64,000 nucleotides of DNA, taken from JBFXAF01 sp050184585. Lineage in GTDB: Bacteria; Pseudomonadota; Alphaproteobacteria; Rhizobiales; Rhizobiaceae. The notes beneath the pieces are model-generated. The model was not told where the DNA came from. It ran no database searches and saw nothing but the letters and a program-made list of their open reading frames with translations. Position numbers and translations under genes: made by a program. The DNA lies in assembly GCA_050184585.1 (NCBI GenBank), contig JBFXAF010000001.1, positions 62,001 through 126,000 of the forward strand, in the 5' to 3' direction. Of the stretch, positions 1 through 8,297 are shown in pieces; positions within the stretch are counted from its first letter, which is position 1; each line of letters starts with the position of its first letter.

Positions 1-1650
1 CACAAGGAGAAAGGCTGTTTCCGACAGCCGCGACACCGTCAGATCGCTCTCGATGCCGCCTCGCGCGTTGAGCATCTGCGTGTAGACGATGCGGCCAGCC
101 GGCACGTCGATGTCGTTGGCGCACAGCCGCTGCAGGAACGCGCAGGCGTCGCGGCCTTCGACGCGAATCTTGCCGAACGACGTCATGTCGAACAGGCCGA
201 CGCCAGTCCTGACCGCCAGATGCTCTTCGCGCTGGTTGTCGAACCAGTTCTGCCGCTTCCACGAATAGCGGTACTCTCGCTCCTGGCCGTCTCTCGCGAA
301 CCAGTTGGCGCGCTCCCAGCCCGCCACCTCGCCGAAAACGGCGCCGCGGGCCTTGAGGTGCTCGTGCAGCGGCGAACGGCGCACGCCACGCGCGGTCGCC
401 ACCTGCCGGTAGGGGAAATGGTCGGCGTAAAGGAGGCCGAGCGTCTCGGTCACCCGGTCGTGCAGATAGCGGCGGTTCTTCTGAAAGCCCTGGGCGCGGC
501 GGATGTCGACTTCCCAGAGGTCGAAGGGTGGTTCGCCATCGGCGATCCATTGCGCCAGCCCCATGCCGGCGCCGCCGGACGAGACGATGCCGATCGAGTT
601 GTAGCCGGTCGCCATCCAGTAGCCGGCAAGCTCAGGTGCCTCGCCGAGGTAGTAGCGGTCGTCGGGGGTAAAGCTTTCGGGGCCGTTGAAGAAGGTGTGG
701 ATCCCGGCGGTCGCCAGCATCGGCATGCGGTTCACGCCCATTTCGAGGATCGGCTCGAAATGGTCCATGTCTTCAGGAAGCTGGTCGAAGCAGAATTCCT
801 CGGGAATGCCGGCCATCCCCCACGGCTTGGCCACAGGCTCGAAGGCCCCGAGCATCATCTTGCCGGCGTCTTCCTTGTAGTAGGCGCATTCGTCCGGCAC
901 GCGCAGGACCGGAAGGCGTGTCAGGTCGGGGATCGGCTCTGTGACGAGATAGAAGTGTTCGCAGGCATGCGAAGGGATCGCGACTCCTGATTTGCCGGCC
1001 AATTCGCGCGCCCACATGCCTGCGCAGTTTATCACGATGTCGGCGGCGATCGTGCCCTGCTCGCCGCCCTGTTCCCACGCGACGCCGGCGACACGCCCGT
1101 TCCTGACGAGCACATCGATGACCTTGACGCCTTCGACGACCTTGGCGCCGCGCTGGCGTGCGCCCTTTGCCAGCGCCATTGCGATGTTGGCGGGATCGCA
1201 CTGGCCGTCGAGCGGAAGGTGCACCGCGCCGACGACGTCGGCGACATTGAGATGCGGGTACATCTGCTTGACTTCGGACGGGGCAATCTCGCGCACGTCG
1301 ACGTCGAACGCGCGGGCCAGCGACGCCTGCCGGTAGATCTCGTGCCTGCGTTCCTCGGTGAGAGCGACGGTGATCGAACCCACCTGTCGCATGCCGGTCG
1401 CGACGCCGGTCTCCGCCTCGAGCTTGATGTAGAGATCGGCGGAGTATTTCGCGAGCCGCGTCATGTTCTGGGAGCCGCGCAACTGGCCGATAAGCCCGGC
1501 GGCGTGCCACGTCGTGCCGCTGGTCAGTTGCTTGCGTTCGAGCAGGACGATATCGGTCCAGCCGAGTTTCGCGAGGTGGTAGGCTACAGAACAGCCGGAG
1601 ACACCGCCGCCGATGATGACAGCGCGGGCCCTCGGGGGAAGGGCGCTCAT
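1..1650 (-). CDS. FAD-dependent oxidoreductase / GcvT family (dimethylglycine dehydrogenase-like), partial
   Basis: The C-terminus is cut by the left edge of the window; about 550 codons are visible. The N-terminus has a Rossmann FAD motif (GGGVSG, residues 14-19) and then TTWHAAG with His49. In rat dimethylglycine dehydrogenase the equivalent WHAAG histidine carries covalent FAD, so oxidation of an N-methyl or secondary amine is likely. After about residue 430 the sequence runs into a GcvT-like folate-binding region (RSPLHEHLKARGAVFGEVAG and onward), which in this family passes the one-carbon unit to tetrahydrofolate. The start ATG overlaps the aminotransferase stop as ATGA, so the two are translationally coupled. 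It is the last visible gene of an operon transcribed from about 5.3 kb leftwards. The substrate could be dimethylglycine, sarcosine or another methylamine; sequence alone does not decide. Confidence 0.82.
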   Translation of the reverse strand, partial: MSALPPRARAVIIGGGVSGCSVAYHLAKLGWTDIVLLERKQLTSGTTWHAAGLIGQLRGSQNMTRLAKYSADLYIKLEAETGVATGMRQVGSITVALTEERRHEIYRQASLARAFDVDVREIAPSEVKQMYPHLNVADVVGAVHLPLDGQCDPANIAMALAKGARQRGAKVVEGVKVIDVLVRNGRVAGVAWEQGGEQGTIAADIVINCAGMWARELAGKSGVAIPSHACEHFYLVTEPIPDLTRLPVLRVPDECAYYKEDAGKMMLGAFEPVAKPWGMAGIPEEFCFDQLPEDMDHFEPILEMGVNRMPMLATAGIHTFFNGPESFTPDDRYYLGEAPELAGYWMATGYNSIGIVSSGGAGMGLAQWIADGEPPFDLWEVDIRRAQGFQKNRRYLHDRVTETLGLLYADHFPYRQVATARGVRRSPLHEHLKARGAVFGEVAGWERANWFARDGQEREYRYSWKRQNWFDNQREEHLAVRTGVGLFDMTSFGKIRVEGRDACAFLQRLCANDIDVPAGRIVYTQMLNARGGIESDLTVSRLSETAFLLV

Positions 1651-2828
1651 GCGGCGCTCCGCTCGTAGCGGGCGACAAACCGCATCAGTCTCCTCGCGGC
1701 GTCATTCAGGACGTCGTCGGGCTGGCAGAGACTGATGCGGATATGGCCGGCGGCGGCGTCGCCAAAGCTCGATCCCGGCATCACGGCAACCTTTTCGGCA
1801 TCGAGGAAGCTCCAGGCGAACTTCTCGTCGTCCGGCTCGACGCCCCGGACATCCAGCATGATGTACATGCCGCCTTCCGAGCCGCGCACGGTCACCCGGT
1901 TCACACCGCGGATCGTTTCCAGGAACGTCGTCCTGCGGCTCTCGTAGAGCCCGGCGATATCGGCCACGCCATAGGCGTTCTCCAGCGCTTCCGCCGCGGC
2001 GCGGCTGGTGAAGTCCGGCAGGCCGTAGGTGGAGACAAGGTTCAGGTCGGTCAGCTTGAGGACGAGTTCGGCCGGCGCGGTCAGCCAGCCGATCCGCCAG
2101 CCTGTCATGCCATGGCTCTTGGACATCGAGTTTATGACCAGCGTCCGATCCTTGATGCCGGGAAGGGCGCGGGGCGAGAGGAAGCGGTCCGCGGCGAGAG
2201 ACCAGTAGACCTCGTCGGAGAGCAGCCAGAGGTCGCGCTCGACGCAAAGCGCCGCCAGCGCCTCTAGGCTCTGGCGCGAATAGACCGCGCCGGTCGGGTT
2301 GTTCGGCGAGTTGATGAGGATCGACCTTGTCCTCGGCGTCAGTGCAGCCCGGATTTCGCTGACGCGTGGTTGAAAGCCATCTTCGGCATGCGTCTCGACC
2401 ACGGTGAAGTCGGCGCCAGCAGCCCGGAATGTGCCGGGATAGGTTGCGTAGTAGGGCGCCACCACAACGGCATGGTCAGCCTGGTCGAGGGTCGCCTGGA
2501 CGGCTGCATAAAGCGCCGCCTGGCCGCCCGGCGTTGCGATCACCTCGTCCGGCGATGTCGGCACGCCGGTGGAATCCTCCGTCACCCTTGCCATCGCGGC
2601 GCGCAGCCGGGGGATGCCCGGGAGCTGCGTATAGTGGTGATGGCCGGCACGCACCTCCTTCACCGCGGCTTCCACGGTCTGCTTCGGCGTGTCGAAGTCA
2701 TGGTCGCCGACGGAGAGCATGACAATGTCCTCCCCCGCCTGCCTGCGCATCCAGGCGGTGAAATGCACCTCCCACCCATCCTTGCCGGAGGGAATGATGT
2801 TGCGAATACGTTCGGATGGCCTGGGCAT
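1647..2828 (-). CDS. Pyridoxal-phosphate aminotransferase, class I/II
   Basis: A 393-residue fold-type I aminotransferase. It has the family landmarks NSPNNPTG (substrate/PLP region), SDEVY, and SMSKSHGMTGWRIGW with the PLP lysine at K237. The open frame extends further upstream, but the chosen ATG (M-P-R-P-S-E-R) lies one base after the stop of the preceding FAD/GcvT gene. Starting earlier would bury about 200 bases inside that gene. Its stop overlaps the next gene as ATGA. Being sandwiched between two DMGDH-like genes suggests it acts on an amino acid or keto acid of the same catabolic route, for example the amine released after demethylation. The specific amino donor and acceptor cannot be read from the sequence. 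Cytoplasmic. Confidence 0.85.
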   Translation of the reverse strand: MPRPSERIRNIIPSGKDGWEVHFTAWMRRQAGEDIVMLSVGDHDFDTPKQTVEAAVKEVRAGHHHYTQLPGIPRLRAAMARVTEDSTGVPTSPDEVIATPGGQAALYAAVQATLDQADHAVVVAPYYATYPGTFRAAGADFTVVETHAEDGFQPRVSEIRAALTPRTRSILINSPNNPTGAVYSRQSLEALAALCVERDLWLLSDEVYWSLAADRFLSPRALPGIKDRTLVINSMSKSHGMTGWRIGWLTAPAELVLKLTDLNLVSTYGLPDFTSRAAAEALENAYGVADIAGLYESRRTTFLETIRGVNRVTVRGSEGGMYIMLDVRGVEPDDEKFAWSFLDAEKVAVMPGSSFGDAAAGHIRISLCQPDDVLNDAARRLMRFVARYERSAA

Positions 2829-2829
2829 T

Positions 2830-5280
2830 CTAGGCGCGCAATCTCTCGTTCTCGGGATCCCAGAGCGGTCGGTCGCCATGCACGGTCGCCGGACGGCGTT
2901 CCCCGAATATCTCCACTTCGACCTCGGCGCCCGGCTCGGCAAGGTCTGGTCGAACCATTGCAAGCGCGATCGACCTTTCCACCCGGTGCCCCCAGCCTCC
3001 CGACAGCGTCTCGCCGACGATCTTGCCGGCATGCCAGACGGTCGACATGTACGGCGCGTCGCATTCGCCGGCGTCGATCGTGAGGATCGCGAAGCGCTTG
3101 GTCACGCCTTGCTGCTTCTCGCGCTGGAGTGCGGGCTTGCCAATGAAATCGGGCTTGTCCCATCTGACGAAACGTTCGAGTCCGCCCTGAAGTACCGTGT
3201 AGTCGGTCGACAGTTCCGCTTTCCAGGCGCGGTAGCCTTTCTCCAACCGCAAGGAGTCCAGCGCGAACATGCCGAAGGGTCTGAGGCCGTACTTCTCGCC
3301 GCATGTCCAGACGGCGTCGAACACGGTCTGCGTATCCTCGGCCTTCGTGTGCAGTTCCCATCCCAACTCGCCGGCGAAGGAGACCCGCACAAGCTGGAGC
3401 CAGCGGCCGGCGATGCGGCAGGACTGATGCGTGAGCCAGGGCAGCTTCAGGTCGGCGTCGGTCACCTCCGCCAGAATCTCGCGCGACTTCGGTCCGGTGA
3501 GGATCTGGCACGAGAAACGCTCGGTGACGTTTTCGAGAGTCACTTGAGTCGCTTCAGGCAGATGGGTCTTCAGCCACTCGAAGTCGTGCCATTCTGCGAC
3601 GGCCGCGGTGATGAGGAAGAAGGAATCCTCGTCCAGCGCCATCACCGACATTTCGGTGACGATGCGACCACCATCGTCGGCGAAGTAGGCGAGACCGATC
3701 CTGCCCGGTTTCGGCACGACGCCGGTGATCAGGCCGGAGAGCCACTGGCGCGCGCCCGGTCCCTGCAGGCGGAAGCGCGAGAATCCCGGCAGGTCTAGGA
3801 TGCCCGCGGCGTCGCGCACGGCATGGCATTCCTCGCGGATGCGCTGATGCCAAGGCCCTTCGCGATGGTAGGTCTGGGTCGATTCCTCCGAAACGTCGTC
3901 GCTGGCTTTCGCGTACCAGTTGGCGCGCTCCCAGCCGTTGTAGGATCCGAACTGGCCTCCGAGCGCGGCGACGCGGTCGTGGATAGGCGACTTCTTGCGG
4001 TTGCGCGCCGCCGGCCAGGCATGGCGCGGGAAATGGATCGCATATTCGTGGCCGTAGACCTCCATGCCCTTGGCGACGGCATAGTCGGGCGCAGCGGCGA
4101 AATCCGTGAAACGACGGGGGTCGCATGACCACATGTCCCATTCGGTGCGGCCCTCCGTCACCCATTCGGCCAGTACCTTTCCGGCGCCGCCTGCCTGGGC
4201 TATGCCGAAGGTGAAGACGCACGCTTCGAAGGCGTTGGGCACGCCGGGCATTGGCCCGATCAGTGGGTTACCGTCCGGAGCGTAAGGGATCGGCCCGTTG
4301 ATCACCTTCGACAGACCCGCCGTACCGAGGATCGGCACGCGTGCGATGGCGTCAGTCAGATAGGATTCAAGCCGTTCCAAATCGTCCGGGAAGAGCTGGA
4401 ACGAGAAATCGTCGGGCATCGGATCGTCGGGTGTCGACCAGTGGGCGCGGCAGTTGCGCTCATATGGTCCCAGGTTCATCCCGTATTTCTCCTGGCGGAG
4501 ATAGTACGAGGTATCGACGTCGCGGAGCAGCGGCAGCTTGCGGCCGGCCTCCAGCGACCACGCCTTCAACTCCGGGATCTCGTCGAACAGGATGTACTGG
4601 TGGCTCATCACCATCATGGGAACGGTGCGGCCGAACAGCTTACCCACCTCGGCTGCGCGGTAGCCGGCGGCGTTGACAACGTATTCGCATCGGATGTCGC
4701 CCTGAGACGTCGAGATGACCCATTCGTCACCGTCACGGTGCGCCGCGATGACCGGACAGAAGCGGACGATCTTCGCCCCCATGTCGCGCGCGCCCTTGGC
4801 CAGCGCCTGGGTCAATTGCGCCGGGTCGATGTCACCGTCGTTCGGATCGTATAGCGCGCCCTCGAGGTCGTGCAGTTCGACGAAGGGGTAACGCGACTTG
4901 ATCTCGGATGGGCCGATCACGTCGATCGCCATGCCTTGGTAGCGGCCCATGCCCCTGGCGCGCTGGAATTCGCGCAACCTCTCCTTGCCGTGCGCCAGTC
5001 GGACCGAGCCGGTGACATGGTAGTTCATGGGATAGTCGACGGCCTGCGACAGCCCGCGATAGAGTTCGGCCGAATAGCGCTGCATGTTCATCAGCGACCA
5101 GGAGGACGAGAAGGTCGGCACGTTGCCCGCAGCGTGCCAGGTCGAGCCGGATGTCAGTTCGTTGCGCTCGAGCAGGACGCAGTCTGTCCAGCCGGCTTTC
5201 GCGAGATGATAGAGCGAGGAGACGCCGACGGCGCCGCCGCCGATGATCACCACGCGTGCCGAGTGTGGAAGTTCAGCCAT
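2830..5280 (-). CDS. FAD-dependent oxidoreductase / GcvT family (dimethylglycine or sarcosine dehydrogenase-like)
   Basis: 816 residues, the usual full length for the DMGDH/SARDH family. The FAD-binding Rossmann motif GGGAVG is at residues 14-19 and STWHAAG follows with the likely flavin-linking His49. An oxidoreductase domain spans roughly 8-400, a linker domain about 400-430, and a C-terminal GcvT/aminomethyltransferase module runs from about 440 to the end (SRFRLQGPGARQWL; ELGWELHTKAED; LEKGYRAWKAEL). Predicted role: oxidative N-demethylation with transfer of the methylene group to tetrahydrofolate. First gene after the XRE-cupin regulator (31-base gap) and tightly linked to the aminotransferase and a paralogue downstream. 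Clearly paralogous to the genes at 1-1650 and 24792-27353. Confidence 0.85.
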   Translation of the reverse strand: MAELPHSARVVIIGGGAVGVSSLYHLAKAGWTDCVLLERNELTSGSTWHAAGNVPTFSSSWSLMNMQRYSAELYRGLSQAVDYPMNYHVTGSVRLAHGKERLREFQRARGMGRYQGMAIDVIGPSEIKSRYPFVELHDLEGALYDPNDGDIDPAQLTQALAKGARDMGAKIVRFCPVIAAHRDGDEWVISTSQGDIRCEYVVNAAGYRAAEVGKLFGRTVPMMVMSHQYILFDEIPELKAWSLEAGRKLPLLRDVDTSYYLRQEKYGMNLGPYERNCRAHWSTPDDPMPDDFSFQLFPDDLERLESYLTDAIARVPILGTAGLSKVINGPIPYAPDGNPLIGPMPGVPNAFEACVFTFGIAQAGGAGKVLAEWVTEGRTEWDMWSCDPRRFTDFAAAPDYAVAKGMEVYGHEYAIHFPRHAWPAARNRKKSPIHDRVAALGGQFGSYNGWERANWYAKASDDVSEESTQTYHREGPWHQRIREECHAVRDAAGILDLPGFSRFRLQGPGARQWLSGLITGVVPKPGRIGLAYFADDGGRIVTEMSVMALDEDSFFLITAAVAEWHDFEWLKTHLPEATQVTLENVTERFSCQILTGPKSREILAEVTDADLKLPWLTHQSCRIAGRWLQLVRVSFAGELGWELHTKAEDTQTVFDAVWTCGEKYGLRPFGMFALDSLRLEKGYRAWKAELSTDYTVLQGGLERFVRWDKPDFIGKPALQREKQQGVTKRFAILTIDAGECDAPYMSTVWHAGKIVGETLSGGWGHRVERSIALAMVRPDLAEPGAEVEVEIFGERRPATVHGDRPLWDPENERLRA

Positions 5281-5311
5281 GTCCCCTCCAGATGGTCGTC
5301 AGCCCGGACAG

Positions 5312-5896
5312 TCAGTCCGGAACGCCGATCACCCAGACGACCACGGCGGGCTGCTTGCCGGGATTGCGCCAGCGTACCGCGCTCGCCTTGAAGCGGAAAC
5401 TGTCGCCTTCCCCCAGCCGGTGCCAGACCCGGTCGATCTCGATCTCGAAGCGGCCCGACACCACGTAACCGGACTCCTCGTCCGCGTGCTGCGTCGCCTC
5501 CGTCAGTTCGGATCCGACGGCGAATTCGCGCCGCAACATCCGGTAACTACCGCCGAGGTCAGGGGAGAGAAGTTCCTCCACAGTCCCGGATTCGCTTGTG
5601 CCAAGCGAGCGACGATGCCCCGCGCGCACGATGATGCCAGCCTCTTCCGGAGAGATGGGTTGCTCAGGTGGCAGGAACAGGCTGACTGGCACCTTGAACG
5701 TCTCCGCGAAGGCGCGGATGTCGGCCATGGTGGGCATTGAGAGGCCGCGCTCGACCTGGCTGAGCCAACCCACGGAACGGCCCAACCGATCGCTGATTGC
5801 CATCAGCGTCATACCCCGCGCCTTGCGCAGCGCACGAATATCCGCGGCGAGCAACCGGCTCAGCGGCCACCGCTTGGCTTCGGCGGTTCCCGTCAA
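5312..5896 (-). CDS. XRE-family transcriptional regulator with C-terminal cupin domain
   Basis: 194 residues. An N-terminal HTH_XRE domain (about 14-70; MTLMAISDRLGRSVGWLSQVERG gives the recognition helix region) is joined to a C-terminal cupin (about 105-190; HADEESGYVVSGRFEIEID). This architecture is common in local regulators of amine and amino-acid catabolism such as PuuR-type proteins. It sits directly upstream of the DMGDH-like operon on the same strand and divergent from a nitroreductase gene, so it probably senses a small molecule through the cupin and controls both. Two dyads of the form TGAAAW-N11-WTTTCA lie immediately upstream (5911-5933 and 5950-5972) and are its most likely binding sites. 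The ligand is unknown. Confidence 0.88.
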   Translation of the reverse strand: MTGTAEAKRWPLSRLLAADIRALRKARGMTLMAISDRLGRSVGWLSQVERGLSMPTMADIRAFAETFKVPVSLFLPPEQPISPEEAGIIVRAGHRRSLGTSESGTVEELLSPDLGGSYRMLRREFAVGSELTEATQHADEESGYVVSGRFEIEIDRVWHRLGEGDSFRFKASAVRWRNPGKQPAVVVWVIGVPD

Positions 5897-5910
5897 GGGG
5901 CGACCTCACA

Positions 5911-5972
5911 TGAAAAGTCGTTCTGTATTTTCATTTTGCTTGCGAGGCGTGAAATATTCAAGCAGGATTTCA
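5911..5972. promoter_or_regulatory. Paired inverted repeats, putative XRE operator
   Basis: Two perfect dyads with the same geometry: TGAAAA at 5911-5916 with TTTTCA at 5928-5933, and TGAAAT at 5950-5955 with ATTTCA at 5967-5972. Each has an 11-base spacer and the centres are 39 bases apart. They occupy most of the 80-base gap between the divergent XRE-cupin and nitroreductase genes. Two independent 6-bp half-site pairs with identical spacing argue for a dimeric regulator binding twice, most simply the neighbouring XRE protein. Function is inferred. Confidence 0.55.
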
Positions 5973-5976
5973 TCAG

Positions 5977-6771
5977 GTGAGTGGGGTTCGTGGGGAATCC
6001 GTTGTGTTGCAAGGTCTCATAAAACGGCCGCTTGAAACAGCCGCCGTCGATGACGGCGCCAAGTTGGTGCCGGATCATTTGCCGGGATTGCAGGACGAGG
6101 TTGCGATCGTCGATGACGCCATCATATCGCGCCGATCGATCCGGGCGTTTCGTTCCGATCCGATCGGCGAGGACGTGATCCGCGACATCCTGACCACGGC
6201 GTCGCGCGCGCCGTCGGGAACCAACATGCAGCCGTGGAAGACATACGTGACCCGCGGCGCTGCCAAGACGGCCATCGCCGAAGCGATCCTGAGTTCGGGA
6301 GTTCGCGCCGAGAAGGCAGATTGGGACGAATACAAATATTACCCCGATCAGTTCTTCGAGCCGTACCTGTCACGGCGTCGCGCCGTCGGTTACTCGCTCT
6401 ACGAGACGCTCGGCATCAACAAGCGCGACATCGAGCGACGGCGAGCCCAGCATGATCGGAATTTCGCGTTCTTCGACGCGCCCGTCGGCATGATCTTCAC
6501 GCTCGACAGGCGGCTGAACACCGGGTCCTGGGTCGACATGGGCATGTTTCTTCAGAACATCATGATCGCCGCGAGGGCGAGGGGGCTCGACACGTGCCCC
6601 CAGGCTGCGTTCGCGCCGTATCATCGCCTCATCCGACCAATTCTGACAATTCCCGACGAAGAGGTGGTGGTCTGCGGCATGGCGCTGGGTTACGCGGACC
6701 ATACGCGGCCCGAGAACCTGTTCCGGACTGACCGAGCGCCGATCGACGAGTGGGCGAGGTTCGTCGATTAA
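5977..6771 (+). CDS. Nitroreductase family protein
   Basis: 264 residues from a GTG start. FMN-binding signatures of the nitroreductase fold are visible: SRRSIRAFRSDPI at about 50-62, the ASRAPSGTNMQPW segment at about 75-87, and the C-terminal VCGMALGYAD segment before the tail. These enzymes are homodimeric flavoproteins reducing nitroaromatics, quinones or flavin-like substrates with NAD(P)H; the physiological substrate is not evident. The GTG at 5977 has AGGA nine bases upstream, but the second dyad then overlaps the ribosome-binding site. An in-frame GTG at 6004, preceded by GGGGA, is a plausible alternative start. Divergent from the XRE-cupin regulator and probably controlled by it. Confidence 0.82.
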   Translation: MSGVRGESVVLQGLIKRPLETAAVDDGAKLVPDHLPGLQDEVAIVDDAIISRRSIRAFRSDPIGEDVIRDILTTASRAPSGTNMQPWKTYVTRGAAKTAIAEAILSSGVRAEKADWDEYKYYPDQFFEPYLSRRRAVGYSLYETLGINKRDIERRRAQHDRNFAFFDAPVGMIFTLDRRLNTGSWVDMGMFLQNIMIAARARGLDTCPQAAFAPYHRLIRPILTIPDEEVVVCGMALGYADHTRPENLFRTDRAPIDEWARFVD

Positions 6772-6857
6772 AGTCTGAGGACTGACGTCGTCAATTTTCC
6801 GCTTGGCCTAACGCACGCGCCGACGCATCCTGTCAGCGGGCAAAAGCGGGCGGTGCG

Positions 6858-7706
6858 ATGGGAGGTCGAAACCCCGAACAGGCTCTTGCGCGACTGCTTC
6901 TCGACCAGCCAGGCATCGCGCACCGGCTGTTCCTGCGTCTATCGTTCCTCGTTGCCGGTGCGACCGCAGCCATGGTCGCCGGCGGCTTCACGTTGCGCGT
7001 CCCGGCGATGGTGGATCTCTGGCCGTGGGCGGACACACCGCTCTCATTCGCATTTCTCGGCGCCGTCATGGCTGCCCTGGCAGGCGGTTCGCTCTGGATC
7101 GGTCTGTCGGGCGATTGGCGTTCCGCCGTACCGTCGCTGTTCGGCTTGTTGCTGATCTCGGCGGCATCCGCCGGCTATCTCTGGTGGCTCGACCAAGACG
7201 ACGGTGTAGGAGACCTCGAAGTCCAGATCGCTGTCATGGCAGCGGGAGCTTCGTTCGCGCTGATCATGCTGTTTCTTGCCAAGGGAGGGGATCCCAATCT
7301 CAGCCGCATGGCGCCGCTGGCGCGCTTTTCCTGCCTTTTCTACGGTCTGGCGCTCGGCTTCGTCGGTTACGCGCTGATCGAACGCTGGGACACTGTCTTC
7401 CCATGGGCGCTGCAGCCGGAGACGTCGACCGTCTTCGGTATCGTCTTCGCAGGGCTCGCGGTCATCTACCTGCTCACCGCATGGAACGGCGAACGCGGTG
7501 GCGGGATCGTGGTCATGCTGGGTTTCCTCGTCTACGACGCCCTGCTGCTGCCGCGATTGCTACCGCTGGTGTCCTCCATCACGCCTGAACTTCTGCCGTC
7601 GCTCATCGCCTACGTCGTCGTATTGATCTACAGCGCAGCGGTTGCCGTCGACTTCCTGTTTCTCGGCGGCCGACGAGCAACGCAGGCTGATGGTATCGAT
7701 GCGTAG
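6858..7706 (+). CDS. Polytopic inner-membrane protein of unknown function
   Basis: 282 residues, dominated by about seven or eight hydrophobic stretches (for example FLRLSFLVAGATAAMVAGGF, SVPSLFGLLLISAASAGYLW-like segments, and a final LIAYVVVLIYSAAVAVDFLF). No catalytic motif or known family signature is recognised. The pattern fits small Bax inhibitor/YccA-like or DUF-type membrane proteins, but I cannot assign it. It is convergent with soxG, whose stop lies three bases away, and follows the nitroreductase by 86 bases, so it may be expressed from its own promoter. Confidence 0.7.
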   Translation: MGGRNPEQALARLLLDQPGIAHRLFLRLSFLVAGATAAMVAGGFTLRVPAMVDLWPWADTPLSFAFLGAVMAALAGGSLWIGLSGDWRSAVPSLFGLLLISAASAGYLWWLDQDDGVGDLEVQIAVMAAGASFALIMLFLAKGGDPNLSRMAPLARFSCLFYGLALGFVGYALIERWDTVFPWALQPETSTVFGIVFAGLAVIYLLTAWNGERGGGIVVMLGFLVYDALLLPRLLPLVSSITPELLPSLIAYVVVLIYSAAVAVDFLFLGGRRATQADGIDA

Positions 7707-7709
7707 GGA

Positions 7710-8297
7710 CTACGCCACCTCATAGCCAACCTCTTCCGCCGCGTGGCAGAGCGTCTTCCAGAAGCTGCGGGCGAAGGAGCGATAGACGTAGAGCACGAAC
7801 TGCGACTGCGTCGTGCGCTGAACGAGCGTCAGCACATCATGGTGAGCAGTGGCGCGTCCCGACCCAACCGGGAATGCCACGAGCGCGAAATCGATGGGAA
7901 AAAGCTTGGCCAGCACCCATTCGACTCTCGGTCCGTCGATGCCAACGGCCGTTCGACCGTGGGATAGGCCGGTGACGGCGCCATCGGCGGCCGCCAGCGC
8001 GGCAGTCAGTGCATCGAGAAGTCCATCGGCCTGATCGACGACAAGAAATCGGCCGGGTCCGATGCCGAATGCGGCCTTGCCGCCCTTTGCAACGCCCGCG
8101 CCCGCCCCGTCGGGCAAAGCAATGCCCGCCGCTTTTCGGATCGCTGTCAGCGCAGCCTTCTCCCTGCCCGACCAAGCGGCGACCTGAACGATCGATCCAG
8201 GGCGCATCTCGAAAAGCCGTACGCCGGTTCCATTGGCGGTGTTGCCATATCGGCCCGGGCGCCACGCGTCGCCCAGTGGCGAAAGCGTCTCAACCAT
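7710..8297 (-). CDS. soxG: Sarcosine oxidase gamma subunit
   Basis: 195 residues, about the usual size for SoxG, which contacts the GcvT-like part of SoxA in the heterotetramer. Recognisable parts are the N-terminal RLFEMRPGSIVQVAAW and the C-terminal TTQSQFVLYVYRSFARSFW. The start is the ATG at 8297, which overlaps the end of soxA by eight bases and has GGGAG eight bases upstream; an ATG at 8312 is also in frame. Last gene of soxBDAG. Together with SoxA, SoxB and SoxD it oxidises sarcosine to glycine with release of hydrogen peroxide and, with tetrahydrofolate, 5,10-methylene-THF. Confidence 0.88.
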   Translation of the reverse strand: MVETLSPLGDAWRPGRYGNTANGTGVRLFEMRPGSIVQVAAWSGREKAALTAIRKAAGIALPDGAGAGVAKGGKAAFGIGPGRFLVVDQADGLLDALTAALAAADGAVTGLSHGRTAVGIDGPRVEWVLAKLFPIDFALVAFPVGSGRATAHHDVLTLVQRTTQSQFVLYVYRSFARSFWKTLCHAAEEVGYEVA

